A stretch of DNA of 64,000 nt from Ophiura sarsii (lineage: Eukaryota > Echinodermata > Ophiuroidea > Amphilepidida > Ophiuridae), in contig CM069447.1 of the NCBI GenBank assembly GCA_035610835.1, positions 25,599,197-25,663,196 on the forward strand, given 5' to 3'. A model generated the notes under the pieces. That model had not been told where the DNA came from, did no database searches, and worked only from the letters and a program-made list of their open reading frames with translations. Below are positions 49,331 through 61,360 of the stretch, piece after piece; position 1 is the stretch's first letter; every line of letters starts with the position of its first letter. Made by a program: the position numbers and the translations under genes.

Positions 49331-49942
49331 TTTTAATGATTGTTAACATTACATTGTGTATATAAATGAAATTCTTAGAGATAAAATGTATGGGTAATCG
49401 AAAATAACAAAATAAATCACGTTAAAAGCCATTATATTAGTTACAGTGTTTTGCCAAAAAAAATGAATTCAATGTATTTTTTTCAAAACACTGTAACTCG
49501 ACAAATTTGCTTGTACCTTCAAAATAATCATTATGTAAACCTTATATATCAATTTGTAGAAAAGTACAAAAATACGGCCCGGTATATTTATGTTTTCATT
49601 ACAACTGAATAATTCACAAATATAAAAAATGCATTCATATAAACTTTAAAGCACTATTTCTCAATATGACAATTTTCGGTTACAGTGTTTTGCAAAAGAA
49701 AGAGTCAGTGTGTAATGTAATGCAAGTACCAGACAGTGCTTTGTACTGTTAGACATGAGATTGATGGACCATTCTCCTAAATGTTTTGTTGTTAGGATTG
49801 TAAGACTATTTCGAAATTCCACTGTATTTAATTTGGCATGCGAATGTTCCACTATGATGATTTTAGTAAATGGTTTGTTGGATCCTATTCAAGTAGTGTT
49901 ACAATTTGACGTCACATGGTGACTCATGCTAATAACAGTATA

Positions 49943-51041
49943 CAGTACTCAAAATAAGTAACTGACCAGGTAATAAATATACTATTAACCTCAAAACTAT
50001 ATTAATTGATAACGTTTTTTTCTTCAATTTGAGACATTGTTCATGAATTATTATTAATTGAGAACAAAGTGCAGTTAACATGTTCACACTTGGGATTTGA
50101 ACACGCAGAACCGTGTGACAGGTATGTGTATGGGATGCATTGATCGATTGAAGCATCCCCAATCCCCATCTTACCATCAACCCGTGAGTTATCGCTACCA
50201 GTTAATCAATAATCTGGCTGCTGCTAGTCCGAGGCTGCGTGTCGACGAACAAAATGTTAAAATGAAAAACAGACTTTGTTTTGGTTTTGGGTACAAAACT
50301 GAGTTATTATTCATTTAATCTTCACGTGTAATATCTAAAATTGAAGAGAAGAGATTTCCTTACAACTTTATTTTCCACTTTTTCTTCACTTTATTTTTTA
50401 TTTTCCTATTTTTTACTTCTTATGTGTGACCCTATGTTTTCATTTTCGACATTGTCTCCTATGCACAGTAATTTTCATTACTCGTTCCAGTGCATTTCCA
50501 TTATTTGTTACCATTTACATTTACATCTATTTTTATTATTTATTTGTAGTCATCAATCACCATTATAGATTTTACTCTCCATTTTTCATATCCCATTTGC
50601 CTTTTACTTTTTAATCTCCCCTTTGTCTATGTCATCCTTTTGTTACATTATCCACTTCATCAATCAGCTGTCAAGTTTGTTATACCTCCCCCTATTCATC
50701 CATCTGTCTGTTTGACCCCCACTGTCTTACATTATCCCATGTCACTTCCTGCCCTTTGTTCCCATGTCTATATATATGTTAGTGTATGTTGTATATGTTA
50801 GTGTATGTTGTATTCTGTCATTTTACCTTCGATAAAGATTCTGTAAGAATCGAAACGTCGGGTCCTCTTATATTTATTACATTTACTTACACAGGCTATT
50901 TCTGTGGATAAGCAGTTTGCATTCAGCTTTAACATTATACAACTTTACTGTTTAATATTTTTACGTAAGAGCTGGTAAGAGCTATAGTTTTGGAGTTGAG
51001 AGCATATTAATTACCTGGTCAGTTACTTCTTTAGAGGACTG
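49943..51041. mobile_element. mariner-like MITE family 2, interrupted copy
   Basis: Ends CAGTACTCAAAATAAGTAAC and complement, TA at 49941-49942 and 51042-51043. The centre is inverted relative to 31257-31822. Interrupted by the insertion at 50371-50937. Confidence 0.78.
50371..50937. mobile_element. Retroelement-like insertion, 567 bp, 10-bp duplication
   Basis: TACAACTTTA is duplicated (50361-50370, 50938-50947) within a mariner-like MITE. The insert is pyrimidine-rich and contains GATAAAGATTCTGTAAGAATC directly followed by GAAACGTC (50831-50858). No reverse transcriptase frame. Variable-length duplications suit target-primed (LINE or Penelope-like) insertion. Confidence 0.6.
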
Positions 51042-52059
51042 TAGATACAAGGACATGTGCTTTAAGGGGGCTGTTAACCCTCACAACATGAAATTTATCA
51101 TGAAATGTAACTTTTGAACTATTAATATGATGAAGTATACATTTTTGGAAAGGAAATGAGTCAGAAAATCTATTTTTGGTATCATTTTTTGATGCTCAAT
51201 TCATTTTTTGATGACTACAATTCAGGAAATAACTGTTGGAATTGGAACACTTTGAGGACTACGTTGAAATCAGCCCCCCCCCCCCCCCATTCAATGTTGT
51301 TCGGTACCGTTTCATCTCCACGGTCGTTGGGACCGTCAACATTGATTGGTGGGGGCGGGGGCGGGATATGAGTTAGTAGATAGCTTAAGCTCTACATTAC
51401 AAGTTTGTTGCAAAATCAGCGCTTAAAAATTGTCCCTTAATGTGTGATATAAGCGGAGAAATGGACTCTGTGTTTCAACACCACATTTCCTAGATTGTAG
51501 TTGACAAAGACCTTCAAATAAGAGTAATTTTAGAGCTATGTCCCCCCGAAATTATCTGTTTTTCTATGGTTTCTATGGCAACCAGTAATAATCAATTTAT
51601 GATTATCACAATCACAACCAATCTGTCTAAAACTCTGTACCATGTTATAGAGAACAAATTGGTGAAGTTTTAGGGTATGAATCTCAAAAAGGAGTGAATT
51701 TGACATACTGTTCATCAAACCGCCATTTAAAAAGTTTCAATGGAAACTACTCAAATTTGAAATGCAAATTTCTCGTCAAAATTATGTATAATTGCAGATG
51801 ATACTAATATCATGATGAATAGTTGACAAAAACCTTTAAATTCAATAAGTATGATTTTAGAAGTATTTTTGCCCAAAAATATATATTCTTAATGGTTTTC
51901 ATGGTGTTAATTAAAGTACAAATAGCACAGTGAATTCATCTAAATGTATGCACCGTGTTAAAGAGAACATATTGGTGAAATCGCGGGGTATAGATCTCAA
52001 AAATTGTTGATTTTGAGCAATTTTCTTAATCTCCTATATTTGAATTGCGGCCATTCGTT

Positions 52060-52200
52060 AGGTGAGATTTTTACAAAGTATGGGTCTTTTTGATGGCCAC
52101 AGTGCGTAGCATGGTACGTAGTGACTGCTCGCTGGCAACTGACTTGGGTGACTTAATTATTACCTGAATTCGTCAATAGATTTGCTGTCAAAGAGCTAGA
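52060..52200 (-). pseudogene. Duplicated fragment of SLC16-like exon end plus its intron
   Basis: Seen: this stretch closely matches 59755-59875. It carries the end of the TM6/loop exon (SIDEF in place of SIEEF), the same GTAATA donor, and downstream intron text including CACAGTGCGTAGCATGGTA. The coding match stops just upstream at TTTGCTGTC. It is a remnant of a second, related locus or of a segmental copy. No other transporter exon was found nearby. Confidence 0.55.
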
Positions 52201-52309
52201 GTGTTGTCCTATAATATCCCTCATTGTACATTCAATAGGACACATTTGTAATGCATCCACATTGTATGCACACATCATGGAATAATTACATGACAATATG
52301 AAAGCCTAT

Positions 52310-52606
52310 CACACAATATAAAGAATGTTTGGAATGTCAAAAACATGTGTATTATCACAAAAAGTGGCCTCAATCCTGAGACTTGGTATGGGGTATGAAT
52401 AATTTTGGACAGGTATAAAAACACAATTCTTGTTCAATTCTATTGTTATGCAAAAAATGTTGAGCCCAAATATATTGATTGTACTTGCAAACTAATTGTC
52501 TTTAGTGTAAAGCGAAAGTTCCACCACTCCAGCTGGTAATAGATATGAGAAAAAACGCAAAAAACTCATATTTTCCAAGGGGTATGAATAATTGTGGGCT
52601 TAACTG
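52310..52606 (-). mobile_element. Tc1/mariner-like end fragment, copy 2
   Basis: Reverse-orientation copy of 30793-31085, ending GGGGTATGAATAATTGTGGG and CTTAACTG before TA (52607-52608). Confidence 0.6.
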
Positions 52607-52609
52607 TAT

Positions 52610-53520
52610 ATTGATAATCAGTAAGTGAGTGAATGAAGTATTTCATAGCTGGTCTAGAGATTGGCGCTGTGTGTGTGTATGGGACTGCTGGCTCCTCAAT
52701 TCTCCTACTCTGGCTCCTCCCCTCCTCCCCAAGCACCCGTTGATCAATTATTTGCTCCCAGTTAAAACTGAAATAATTAAGACATTATTTTGTAGATGGT
52801 ATGGAAAGAATATTTATTGTGCTTTGCAATGACACCAAATTGGTTATTTTATGACGAGAAATATAGTAACGGTGATAATATAAACATCATTAACAGTGTA
52901 AAAATGTCACACCTCCTCAAAATACGGGGTTCCAATTCGAGGCACACGACCTTATATATAAACTATTACGTAACATGTTTACGTGGTAGCATCCAATCTC
53001 ACAGGTGTTTTGCACCTGAGTATGCTTCGTGCATATTATTTTAAATACATTTAGTTATTGGCCAATCACGCACGAACAGGGGTATCGCAATTGGGCAAAT
53101 ATCAACACCCCCTCCCGAGCTACGAGAGATAAACAGACCATGTGAGATTTTATCTGTCTCTCGACTTTTGCTTTTGACCACACGACACCTTCAACTATAT
53201 GTTCTCCTGTATTATATATTTGTCATGACCAAGAACATTATGATTTCATCTGAATAAATATAAGTTCAACAGCTACACCTTCTGTATCCTGAGTTTTATT
53301 ATTAGTCTTTAAATTTAACTTAACTCGGCTCAACGTTACTGTGTAGGAGGTATTATAAAAAAAACACCTCTTACACACGCAATAGATAAAGTAGTATGTT
53401 GCAAGCTTCACACAGTATGTGGATCACCGTAACACGTTTGTCAAATTATCAATCCAATAGTGTATACAATAATCCAAGTGTATACACCATGGCACATGAA
53501 TGTTTATACCGATAGCAATC
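52610..53520. other. Non-coding DNA, possible solo-LTR-like stretch
   Basis: No gene seen. 52897-53376 has a TGTAAAAATGTCACACC start, an AATAAA-like ATAAATATAAG and terminal CACCTC/GAGGTG-type repeats, weakly like a solo LTR, but no duplication or second LTR is visible. Confidence 0.2.
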
Positions 53521-53525
53521 TTTGA

Positions 53526-53683
53526 GGGAGTGTTCATACATTTTTTTTTGTAGGGGCGGTTGGAAAAAATGAGGTTGGGGGATCAAGAAAAAAAACACCC
53601 TACTTTGCGGGGGGATCAACAGCAAAAAAGATGTCCATGGCTCATTTTTTCCAACCCCCACCAATGATTTTATGAACACTTCC
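53526..53683. mobile_element. Harbinger-like short element, ~158 bp
   Basis: Ends GGGAGTGTTCATACATTTTT and complement with CCAACCCCCACCAATGATTTTATG. Flanks TGA/TAA are an imperfect 3-bp duplication. Same family as 18769 and 36603. Confidence 0.6.
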
Positions 53684-54347
53684 TAAAGTATGGATTGCTA
53701 AATGCTATCCATTGAAATAGTACTGTATGTGGACTGAGTAGTTGGTTATCTGGTACCACTATTGTAGTACATTTTCCAGTCACAATCATTGGCCTCTATT
53801 GGCCAATTTAATGATTAAATAAATAGATAAATTAATAAATTTAATACGAAAATTATAATACTAATAAGAAAATACAAATAGAATAAGAAATATACTATAT
53901 AAAGAAAAGTCATACAGTTTGTACTGCCCGGTAGAAAGTGCTCGATTCGGTAAAGAAGGGCTTATATAAATAAATGAGACAGGCAGTAAGTTTAGATTTT
54001 TACACCGTAGTTACTTTCAGTTTCTTACCAACCACAAATAGTGGTAGTATAATCACCAGACTAAAATACAAAAGCACACAAGACAGAAAATGTATATAGT
54101 AGTATGAAGAAAGAAAACATATAGAGTCAGTTAGCTCAGCAAAAATTGACTTGAATAGGCCACACAGGTCAAAGGTTTCACGTTTTTGCTGTTCAATTTT
54201 GGTCCGAGCCTAATATCTAGGATAAAATGTTTCTATAGTTATCCAAAGACATTTAGATTGAGAAAACAATTTTTTACCCTGGGCAAACACTTAAGATCCG
54301 GACGCCCCTTTTATGCGATACCATTTCAACGTTGCATTGTGTACGAA

Positions 54348-54457
54348 TTATTGTTCAAATACAATCGCTAAGCCTTGAATCGTAGCTCCAGCAAACTGGC
54401 ATCCACCAACAAAAAGAAATGAGGTGTCATAGGTTCCAGATAAGTCATACAATAACC
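54348..54457 (-). pseudogene. SLC16-like transporter, last exon with TM12
   Basis: Seen: an acceptor (TTTTTATATTACAG) precedes base 54457. Two bases complete the Gly codon split with the previous exon, then LLYDLSGTYDTSFLFVGGCQ and FAGATIQGLAIVFEQ run to a TAA at 54350-54348. Family knowledge: 'GxLxDxTGxYxxSFxxxG' is the TM11-TM12 junction of SLC16 carriers; here the cytoplasmic tail is very short. The exon is intact and phase-compatible, so the locus structure (54348-61503, minus strand) is coherent even though other exons carry frameshifts. The final intron (54458-57814) holds an ACGTCGG-rich repeat, a foldback repeat and G runs. Confidence 0.66.
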
Positions 54458-54769
54458 CTGTAATATAAAAATAGATTGTAGTGAGAATTAAGTGAGGCAG
54501 CTAATTACATTGGGTTACTTCGTGTGCAAAACGTATAGATAACGTCAGCTATGATGTCATCTATTTAACAAATGGGACGCACCCGGTCGTTTCACTGCAA
54601 GCAGAATTGTAAAGTAAAGCAGAGATAATCAAAAAAGGGAGTATCAACTCTATGTAATTTTGTAGAAAAGATGTCTGTCTCGCTCGCACCTGTCGGTATG
54701 ACTCGCAGGTTTAGAAAGTCCGGCTCGAAGTTGTTTTTGAACAGTACAATCGGCTGGACATCGTGTCTT

Positions 54770-55200
54770 ATTCGGGACGTCCATTCTAATGTAAAAATGT
54801 CGGCACAACGTTGGCATTTATGGGCTTACAAAACGTCAGTATATTGACGTCGTCAGAACGTCGGGTATAAGTCGGATAAAATACGTTGGCCTATTACCGT
54901 TGTATGGACGTCGGTTGTAGGTCGTCAAAAACGTAATTATGTGGGTCGTATTGGGAATGTCCTCTAAACGTCGGCTTGACGTTGGAAATTATGGTGTACT
55001 AAACGTCGGCTCAATAACGTTGTATGGAGGTCGTCTTTAGGCCAACTGCTGTCAATTTGATCTCGGCTTAACGTCGCCGAAAAACGTAAATTCTAGCACT
55101 AAATTAAGTATTGTTATGGATATCTAGCAAACGTCGGCCTGCCGCCTTACGTTAGTCAAACATGGCCTTCATAATACGTCGGTCCACTGACGCTTTAAAG
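54770..55200. repeat. ACGTYGG-rich degenerate repeat
   Basis: About 16 ACGT cores, mostly AACGTCGG or ACGTTGG, in 430 bp at spacings of roughly 15-45 bp. Lies in the last intron of the transporter locus. No coding frame. Confidence 0.7.
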
Positions 55201-55219
55201 GGGGATTAAAGGAAGTTTT

Positions 55220-55380
55220 TTATCTGACTTTTTGAATTTTGTGAGTGCTGTAATTATTGAACTATTAATAAAATGCATATAAATGTATATATTATTGGAA
55301 AGGAAATTGATCAGAGAATCTAAATTTGGCGTTCAATAATAACAGCACTCACAAAATTCCAAAAAAACGTCCTTAAGTCC
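55220..55380. repeat. Short inverted repeat
   Basis: Arms GGAATTTTGTGAGTGCTG-type near 55234-55252 and 55348-55368. The middle (TTGAACTATTAATA, ATTGGAAAGGAAATTGATCAG) resembles 51115-51165. Confidence 0.5.
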
Positions 55381-55399
55381 ATCTTAAAACTATTTTACG

Positions 55400-57600
55400 G
55401 TACAACCTCATCTACGTGTACATACAGCTCAGGCAAATAAAACGATTGCATTGAGAATAAAAGAATAAATAAACGTTAATGGACGCCATGGCAGGGCATG
55501 GGCGTGACTGTTAAACATAATACTAATAGTAACATCCGTTATTGAATAAAAACAATAATGAATAACTAATACTAAACTATAACTCAATAGTCAAAAATTC
55601 ATGAATAAAAAAATGATGAATAAATGCTCTAACCAGCCCCGGGAATATCAGTTTCGACAATGAAACACTACTTACTGGCCCGATAATAAGCCAAACTCAG
55701 CCCTAGTTCAGACCATTAGTTGTTGTATAACTACAACGAACAATTATCAAGGTAGACATTTCAACTGTTTGCCGACGTGGAAAATCTTCAAAAGTGATGG
55801 CCCAATTGACGACATTTGATGAACCATTTTTGCGCTAAGCCTCAAAAGGTAGGTACAAAGACCATGTATATGCCAACTCGCATGGCTTTAAAAGAGACTT
55901 GCCATGTAACCAGAGTTCATCCATTGCACCTAAAATCCAAAAAGCCCCACAAGTCCAAACAATTGCTGTTTGCGAGCATAGCGAGCGAAAAGAGGTTCGA
56001 CATTGTGGTGAAAAGGTCCACTTTTGACAAATAACGCCCAGACCAAATCCTTGTTATGAGCCTGGTTTCAGGCTTGTCACTAATCACCGCTATTAACCAT
56101 CTTTTGCATTCGAGAAAAAACGCATAAATCTCGATATCCGCGCACTGCGTCGATCATTAAGAATGTCCTCTGACCATGCTGACGGACTGCACAGATTTTG
56201 ATGAACCATCGATACACGTCTGCATGCAGGATGGATCAATGGGTGTTCGTTCACCTTATGAGCAGGATTGGATAATCCTGGCAGACGTGATCACACTAAA
56301 TTCATAGCGATTTCAAGGCACAACGTTTACACATGCAGATTAATTAGTACGGAGAAGCGCCCTTAAATGTATTTATTTGTGTAAGTTGTTCTATATTCCT
56401 TTGCGATCATTCATCTCAATATTGAGTCTTTCAAAATCAAAGATCAGGTATCTGAACACTTTTCAGATTTAAAAAAAAAAAAATCAGAAAATGTCAAAAT
56501 ATGTTACAATTGTTTTTGGTTTTTTTAAGTCACGATACTATAGAAACCGAGACTAGAGATCGTTTTGTTTCGAAAACTCAAACAGAAAATGTAGATTACA
56601 AAATCAATTAATTTAACTGAAGACCTGATTGACTCCCGGTAAGGGGAAGGGTCGGGGGGGGGGGGGGGGGGGGGTGGGGGGGGGGTCAGATGTTATAATT
56701 ATCCGAGTGATAGAAAACGCGTAATAAGGGTGTGTGTTTTCGACCACAACGCGGGGCCTCGCTTGCCCGTGCTAAGGGTATCAACATCGCCAATTTCAGA
56801 GAATAAAGGTGTCTTTTTCATCCTAAATCCTCGCTAATGGTTGCTTGGGCGGAAAATAAAGTGTCATCATTGTAAATATAGCCTAAAATGGTAAGGCATA
56901 TCATCAGTCAAATTTACTAACAAGGGTCATTTTTTCCTCGGCACCCATAAAAGGTGGTTTTGTTACATTCTAATCATTTTTTTGTACTTAGGCTATTGTA
57001 TTTGTGTAACCCTCTACGCGATTGACTTGTGTTTGGACTTATTTTAACGGCAATTTAATCCCCTTTAATAATCTGAAGAGAGAAAAAATCCATCACCTTG
57101 ATTGAATTAATACAGCTCGTTAAAGCATAATTAGTCAGGGTGGTTGAGGAAGTGGAGGAGGAGGAAGTGGAGGAGGAGGAGGAGATAATTGTCTAATAAT
57201 GGGTGAAAATGGACCGTTTTCCTGTAATAGAGCATTCTTATTCTTAGTATTATGTCAGTTTAGTTCTAAATGATGCAAAAATGCTTTACATCATTTACTT
57301 AAAGTGTCAATTAAGCTAATTAACTAATTTTCAAATCTGATTAACGAAGTAGGACGAACCATGTGCACATAGTCACAAATCCGTTTTTGTCAATGTTTCA
57401 AAATTTTCCTTGCAGGAAAATTGAAAAGAGTTATCAAGGCTTTGATTTTAATGTAAAAGCAATGAGCTCTAATTTGTATTTGCATAATTTAGTTATCTTT
57501 TCCATTATCTAAAATTTCGTATTTTATATTTATTTCCTAATAAGCTGAAAAATTAATTTTGTATATGGCTGGATGGGTAATTTACTAAATTAGATGTAAA
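55400..57600. other. Intron DNA with a G-rich run and GAGGAG minisatellite
   Basis: No gene seen. A G-rich run lies at 56653-56688 and a GGAGGAGGAAGTGGAGGA stretch at 57140-57185. The frame at 55816-56034 has no recognisable domain. Confidence 0.45.
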
Positions 57601-57814
57601 CATGTTGATATATTCTACTGAAACTGCGAAAGGAGGTATATTTCATGAAATAGACTCATGTAACACAAATGTAGCCCAGGTTAAAAAAACACGACCTTCT
57701 TTGATAATCTGCGTTAAGGGAATTATTTCTGAGAGTTTGAGAACTTTTATACATGAGTGCCGTCCCTCCCCCCCCCCCCCCCCCACCCCGTTATTGATTA
57801 TAAATATAATTTAC

Positions 57815-58305
57815 CTGTAATGGTTCCGCCCACATATCGGCCAACGTTACAGACAGCCACCTCATAAGCAATTACTTGGGCGAAGTTGTCAACGTTAACA
57901 GTATTAGCAATCGTCATTGACGTTATGTAACATGAACCGATGGCGGCTATACACGGAAATGTTATAGTAATCTGACCAATGAGTGAATTTACCCAAGGCG
58001 AAACAGTAAATGATACACCGCAAACTAGTAGCCCTATAAGTCGCACATGACTATCCGTTATCATTCCGCTTGTCAACCATCAAGGCGGGGATACACATGC
58101 TTATAGGGAAGGCAATGCTACCTACAGAAACCAATGTCGTTGCTTCATATGGAGTCAGTCCCTTTTGTTCTGCATATGGAATTAAGTAGAGAACCAGGCT
58201 TGCCAGGCTAGCATAACAACGAAATCAGTTACCATTAATGCGAGGAAGGTATAGTTTCTGAACAATCGAAGATCAAAGAAGTCAATCATTTTCCGTGGTA
58301 TGCTA
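57815..58305 (-). pseudogene. SLC16-like transporter, exon with TM7-TM11 (two frameshifts)
   Basis: Seen: an acceptor GTTGCAG before 58305 completes the split codon from the previous exon. Reading gives MIDFFDLRLFRNYTFLALMV and then a stop caused by a one-base loss near 58210. The second frame gives LVLYLIPYAEQKGLTPYEAT and so on to ALMVDK, then a one-base gain near 58065. The third frame reads MITDSHVRLIGLLVCGVSF through VCNVGRYVGGTITG to a donor ACAG|GTAAAT (last exon base 57815, phase 1). Family knowledge: FxDLxLFRN, the TM7-8 'AExxGL' region and the TM11 'GxxxGPPxxG'-like end fit the SLC16 C-terminal half. Two lesions in one exon argue for a pseudogene. Confidence 0.7.
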
Positions 58306-58544
58306 CTGCAACTGCAACATAATAAATGAGATCATGCTAATCATGATAATACAGCATGTACAGTGCGCTTGAAAAAATGGGCGCCATCCTCTCCCACCGA
58401 ATCATCAGTAGTAAAAATCGTGGTAGCTAAACATAGGCGTATTACGTGGGGGAAAATGGTAGACAGTTTGTTTTCCTTTGGCTTAAAGGCATACATGTAG
58501 TATGTGATTTTTTCCAAGTAGCGCCCTTTATCATTGATTTTTAC

Positions 58545-58825
58545 TATGAAAGCAGATTTTCTTGCAGATTTGCATTTTTTATCATAAATCATAAATATCT
58601 TCCAAGTTACAGATCGATACGATTCCTAATTAAATCAAAATCATGGTTTGAAAATAGATTGTACCGTTTGGGTACAATCTAATTTTCAAATGTTACTCTA
58701 AAGTCTAAATTCACTCTAAAACCATGATTTTGAGGTATTTAGGAAGCATATCGCTCTGTAACTTCGAATACATCTATATTATGATTTATGATCAGAAAAG
58801 TAAATCTGCAAGAAAATCTGCATCC
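58545..58825. repeat. Inverted repeat in transporter intron
   Basis: The left arm (AGCAGATTTTCTTGCAGATTT ... AAATCATGGTTT) and right arm (AAACCATGATTTTGAGG ... AATCTGCAAGAAAATCTGC) surround GATTGTACCGTTTGGGTACAATC at 58655-58680. Confidence 0.65.
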
Positions 58826-59852
58826 AATTTTTTTTCGAGGGATCGAGGTCGTCCCTAGAAAAGATCACATAATATGCCTTTTATTAAGGTACATTGTATC
58901 AAAATGTGGGGAAATGAATTTGAGCAAATTGGTAACTGGTTACGTTAAGTATAGCTAAAGTGGGTTTTTTTTCTTTTCATTTTTGTTCCAAAGATATTCG
59001 CAGAAAAGGTTTTAATATAAATTATCTTTAGGTAGGTATGGGATTGATTATGGATTTGATGCAGTTTTTATAACAAACCATCAATGAATGTGGGACATCC
59101 GTGGTATAGGTCAATGCACTTAATGCGCTATATGGGGCACATACGCCCTGTGATGATGGGACAGGTTCGCCAATAGGGGTTTATAAAGTTATGATTTTGC
59201 ATAATTTCAAAATTGTAATTTTCCTATTACAGGATAATTGTATAAAAAATAGTTATCAGGAATTGAGTAACACTAATATTAGAGGAGAATATTTCAAAAT
59301 TTGGTATTTCTTATTACTTTTAAATTCTGGACGAATTTGTTCCGCAAAAGTGCCCCACCCCTATATTTGGACCCCTACATTTTACTTTTGAAATAAAATA
59401 ACGAAGAATAACGAATCTTTATGTATTGGATATTGTGGTACTTTGTGTAGTCTAATTCTGAGCCTAGGGCGAACTTGCCCCGGCCTATGAGCGAACCTAC
59501 CCCAGCGTCGGACAAGATCGCCCTTTTTGAGACACTTGTCTTTATCATTTATTCTTGCCTTTACAGTAAGGCCTAGAGTACTGACATCATGGTTCTTCGT
59601 AGCCAAGATATTAATCTTTCACATGATATCAGTTAGATCCATTCAATCTTAAAATTGGCGTCTCTAGACCTCTTCAAATAAAAATGGGGCGAGCATTTTG
59701 ATGATACATTGAATACAAGTGAATTTTTTAGTCATTATTGTTAGGTGAGAGATTGTTACAAAGTATGGGTCTTTGTGATGGCCACAGTGCGTAGCATGGT
59801 AGTGACTACTCCCTTGCGACTGACTGGGGTGATCGCACCTTTGAATTATTAC

Positions 59853-60011
59853 CTGAATTCTTCAATAGATTTGTCCTTCGGTGGGTTATCCAGTATCGCA
59901 TAACCAGTCTTAATAGGTCTGATTAAGATCCCGCATAAAATCAGGTTAAAGCAAGAGGCACCGATTAGCAAAAACGTGGATCGCCATCCGTACGTGTCAA
60001 GCCAAAACTTA
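59853..60011 (-). pseudogene. SLC16-like transporter, exon with TM6 and central loop
   Basis: Seen: an open frame beginning FKFWLDTYGWRSTFLLIGAS and continuing through CFNLILCGILIRPI into a hydrophilic tail (NPPKDKSIEEF), ending at a donor CAG|GTAATA (last exon base 59853) in phase 2. Family knowledge: LLDxYGWRGxLLILG followed by LNLCVCGALMRPL is the TM6 hallmark of SLC16 proteins, so assignment is strong. This exon has no internal frameshift. Its upstream acceptor is unclear: the expected AG before the Phe-Lys codons reads TG, so the start near 60011 is approximate. The central loop is short compared with vertebrate family members. The downstream exon starts with the one base needed to complete the codon. 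Confidence 0.68.
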
Positions 60012-60706
60012 AACAGAACAAAAATTAAATATTGTGTTAATTTTAATTTAAAAAACGTTAAAAAAATAGTTTTGCCACGATCCCGACCCGACTCCAGGAA
60101 AATTTTATCTCTAGACCAAACTGGACCGATGATAATCGCCCAAGAACGGACCGGACCGGACCGGACCGGTGCGACCTATCATCAACCCCGAAAATACCGT
60201 TCGTACCAGACTGAACTGATTATTCAATATCCATTTTATAGACTTATAGCTACTGCCCGGAAAAAAAACGCTATCAAGTTGTCACGGCGTGTTTTCTCGC
60301 TTTTTGAGAGCATTTGAATCAGAACCAATCAACAATTTCAATTTTTGTCTTCAATTAATTTGAAAATTGGTGTCTTCTTAGGGGTTTGAGTTTGTTAGGC
60401 AATAACAAAACAAAAACAAATCTTTGAATAAGTTCATCTGGATTGTTATTAAACATCTGAGATATGATTTCGTTTCATACAAATCCAAGAAAATGTGAAT
60501 AATAATTCTGAACCTTTTCCTTGTGTTCTTGTAAGTGGGTTCAAAAAGCACGACGAGTTTCAGAAAAACAAAAACAAGTTTGTCTCACAGAAGACCGCGC
60601 GCGTAGCTTTTACATTTCCTGTTTTACCGCATTCTTTGGACACTTAAGTGCATTTGATCCCAATTGATTTTACTTGTATTCACACTGGAAATGTGCGGTA
60701 CTATAC
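60012..60706. other. Transporter intron, unassigned
   Basis: A GGACC(GGACC) run lies at 60147-60170. No exon or repeat end recognised. Confidence 0.35.
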
Positions 60707-60845
60707 CTGTGTCAATGGTGCCAAATATCATAGGTCCGACTGAAGCGCCAGAATACACTATGCCAGTTGCAAATAGGAGATGTTGAGGGAAAATAATCTG
60801 GTAGGAAGCTAAGTGTATACGTTAAGCTGCACTGTAATCCAATTC
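60707..60845 (-). pseudogene. SLC16-like transporter, exon with TM4-TM5 (frameshifted)
   Basis: Seen: an acceptor (TATATCAACAG) lies before 60845 and a donor (ACAG|GTATAG) after 60707. Translation gives GIGLQCSLTYTLSFLPDYF, then, after a one-base shift at a CCC run near 60776, HLLFATGIVYSGASVGPMIF and GTI. Family knowledge: this is the TM4 (GLGLxL...YF) and TM5 (LATGIA.SGSSVGPFxF) signature of SLC16 carriers, which move monocarboxylates or related solutes across membranes. Removing one C restores the frame. Entry phase fits the upstream exon. The exit phase does not fit cleanly to the next recognisable exon, whose acceptor is unclear, so a second lesion may sit at that junction. Confidence 0.66.
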
Positions 60846-61360
60846 CTGTTGATATATTTATTAAACACAAACAGTTAACGCGAGAAAGATCTGTTCTATA
60901 CATGTCCATTGATACGTTCGTTCATTTATTGGCTCATTAGTCTGCTACAGAACGGGAGCGCATTCGGCTCGAGGGCGTGCTACTTAGTGACACACTGCCG
61001 TCAATTGTTACACGCCGGCGGCATCAATTAACGTCTTCGCTGGGTGAGAAATAAGTTCGATATTTCAATAGGGCTAGTTTGGGAACGGGACTTTCAATAG
61101 AGGGCGGGCTTTGGAAGGGGACTACGTTTCAAAGGGAACGGGGTCCCTCACATTAATTTTCAATACTGAAAAAAATCCTTTCCAACTACAGAGAAGAAAT
61201 TTGCTAATTTAATGTATATTTCAGATTTTGGGTACCGACTATTGATTTTGAATTACCCAACATCAAATCACATGATCTGGAACCTTTAGTATTAGGTGTA
61301 TATCAAGTTTTTGTCCCCATGCAGCCCGTATATTGTATTGATATCGAGGCATCTACTCAC

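Noticed and set aside
52897..53376. Solo LTR
   Set aside because: Weak LTR-like start and polyadenylation-like motif only; no target duplication, primer-binding site or partner LTR visible.
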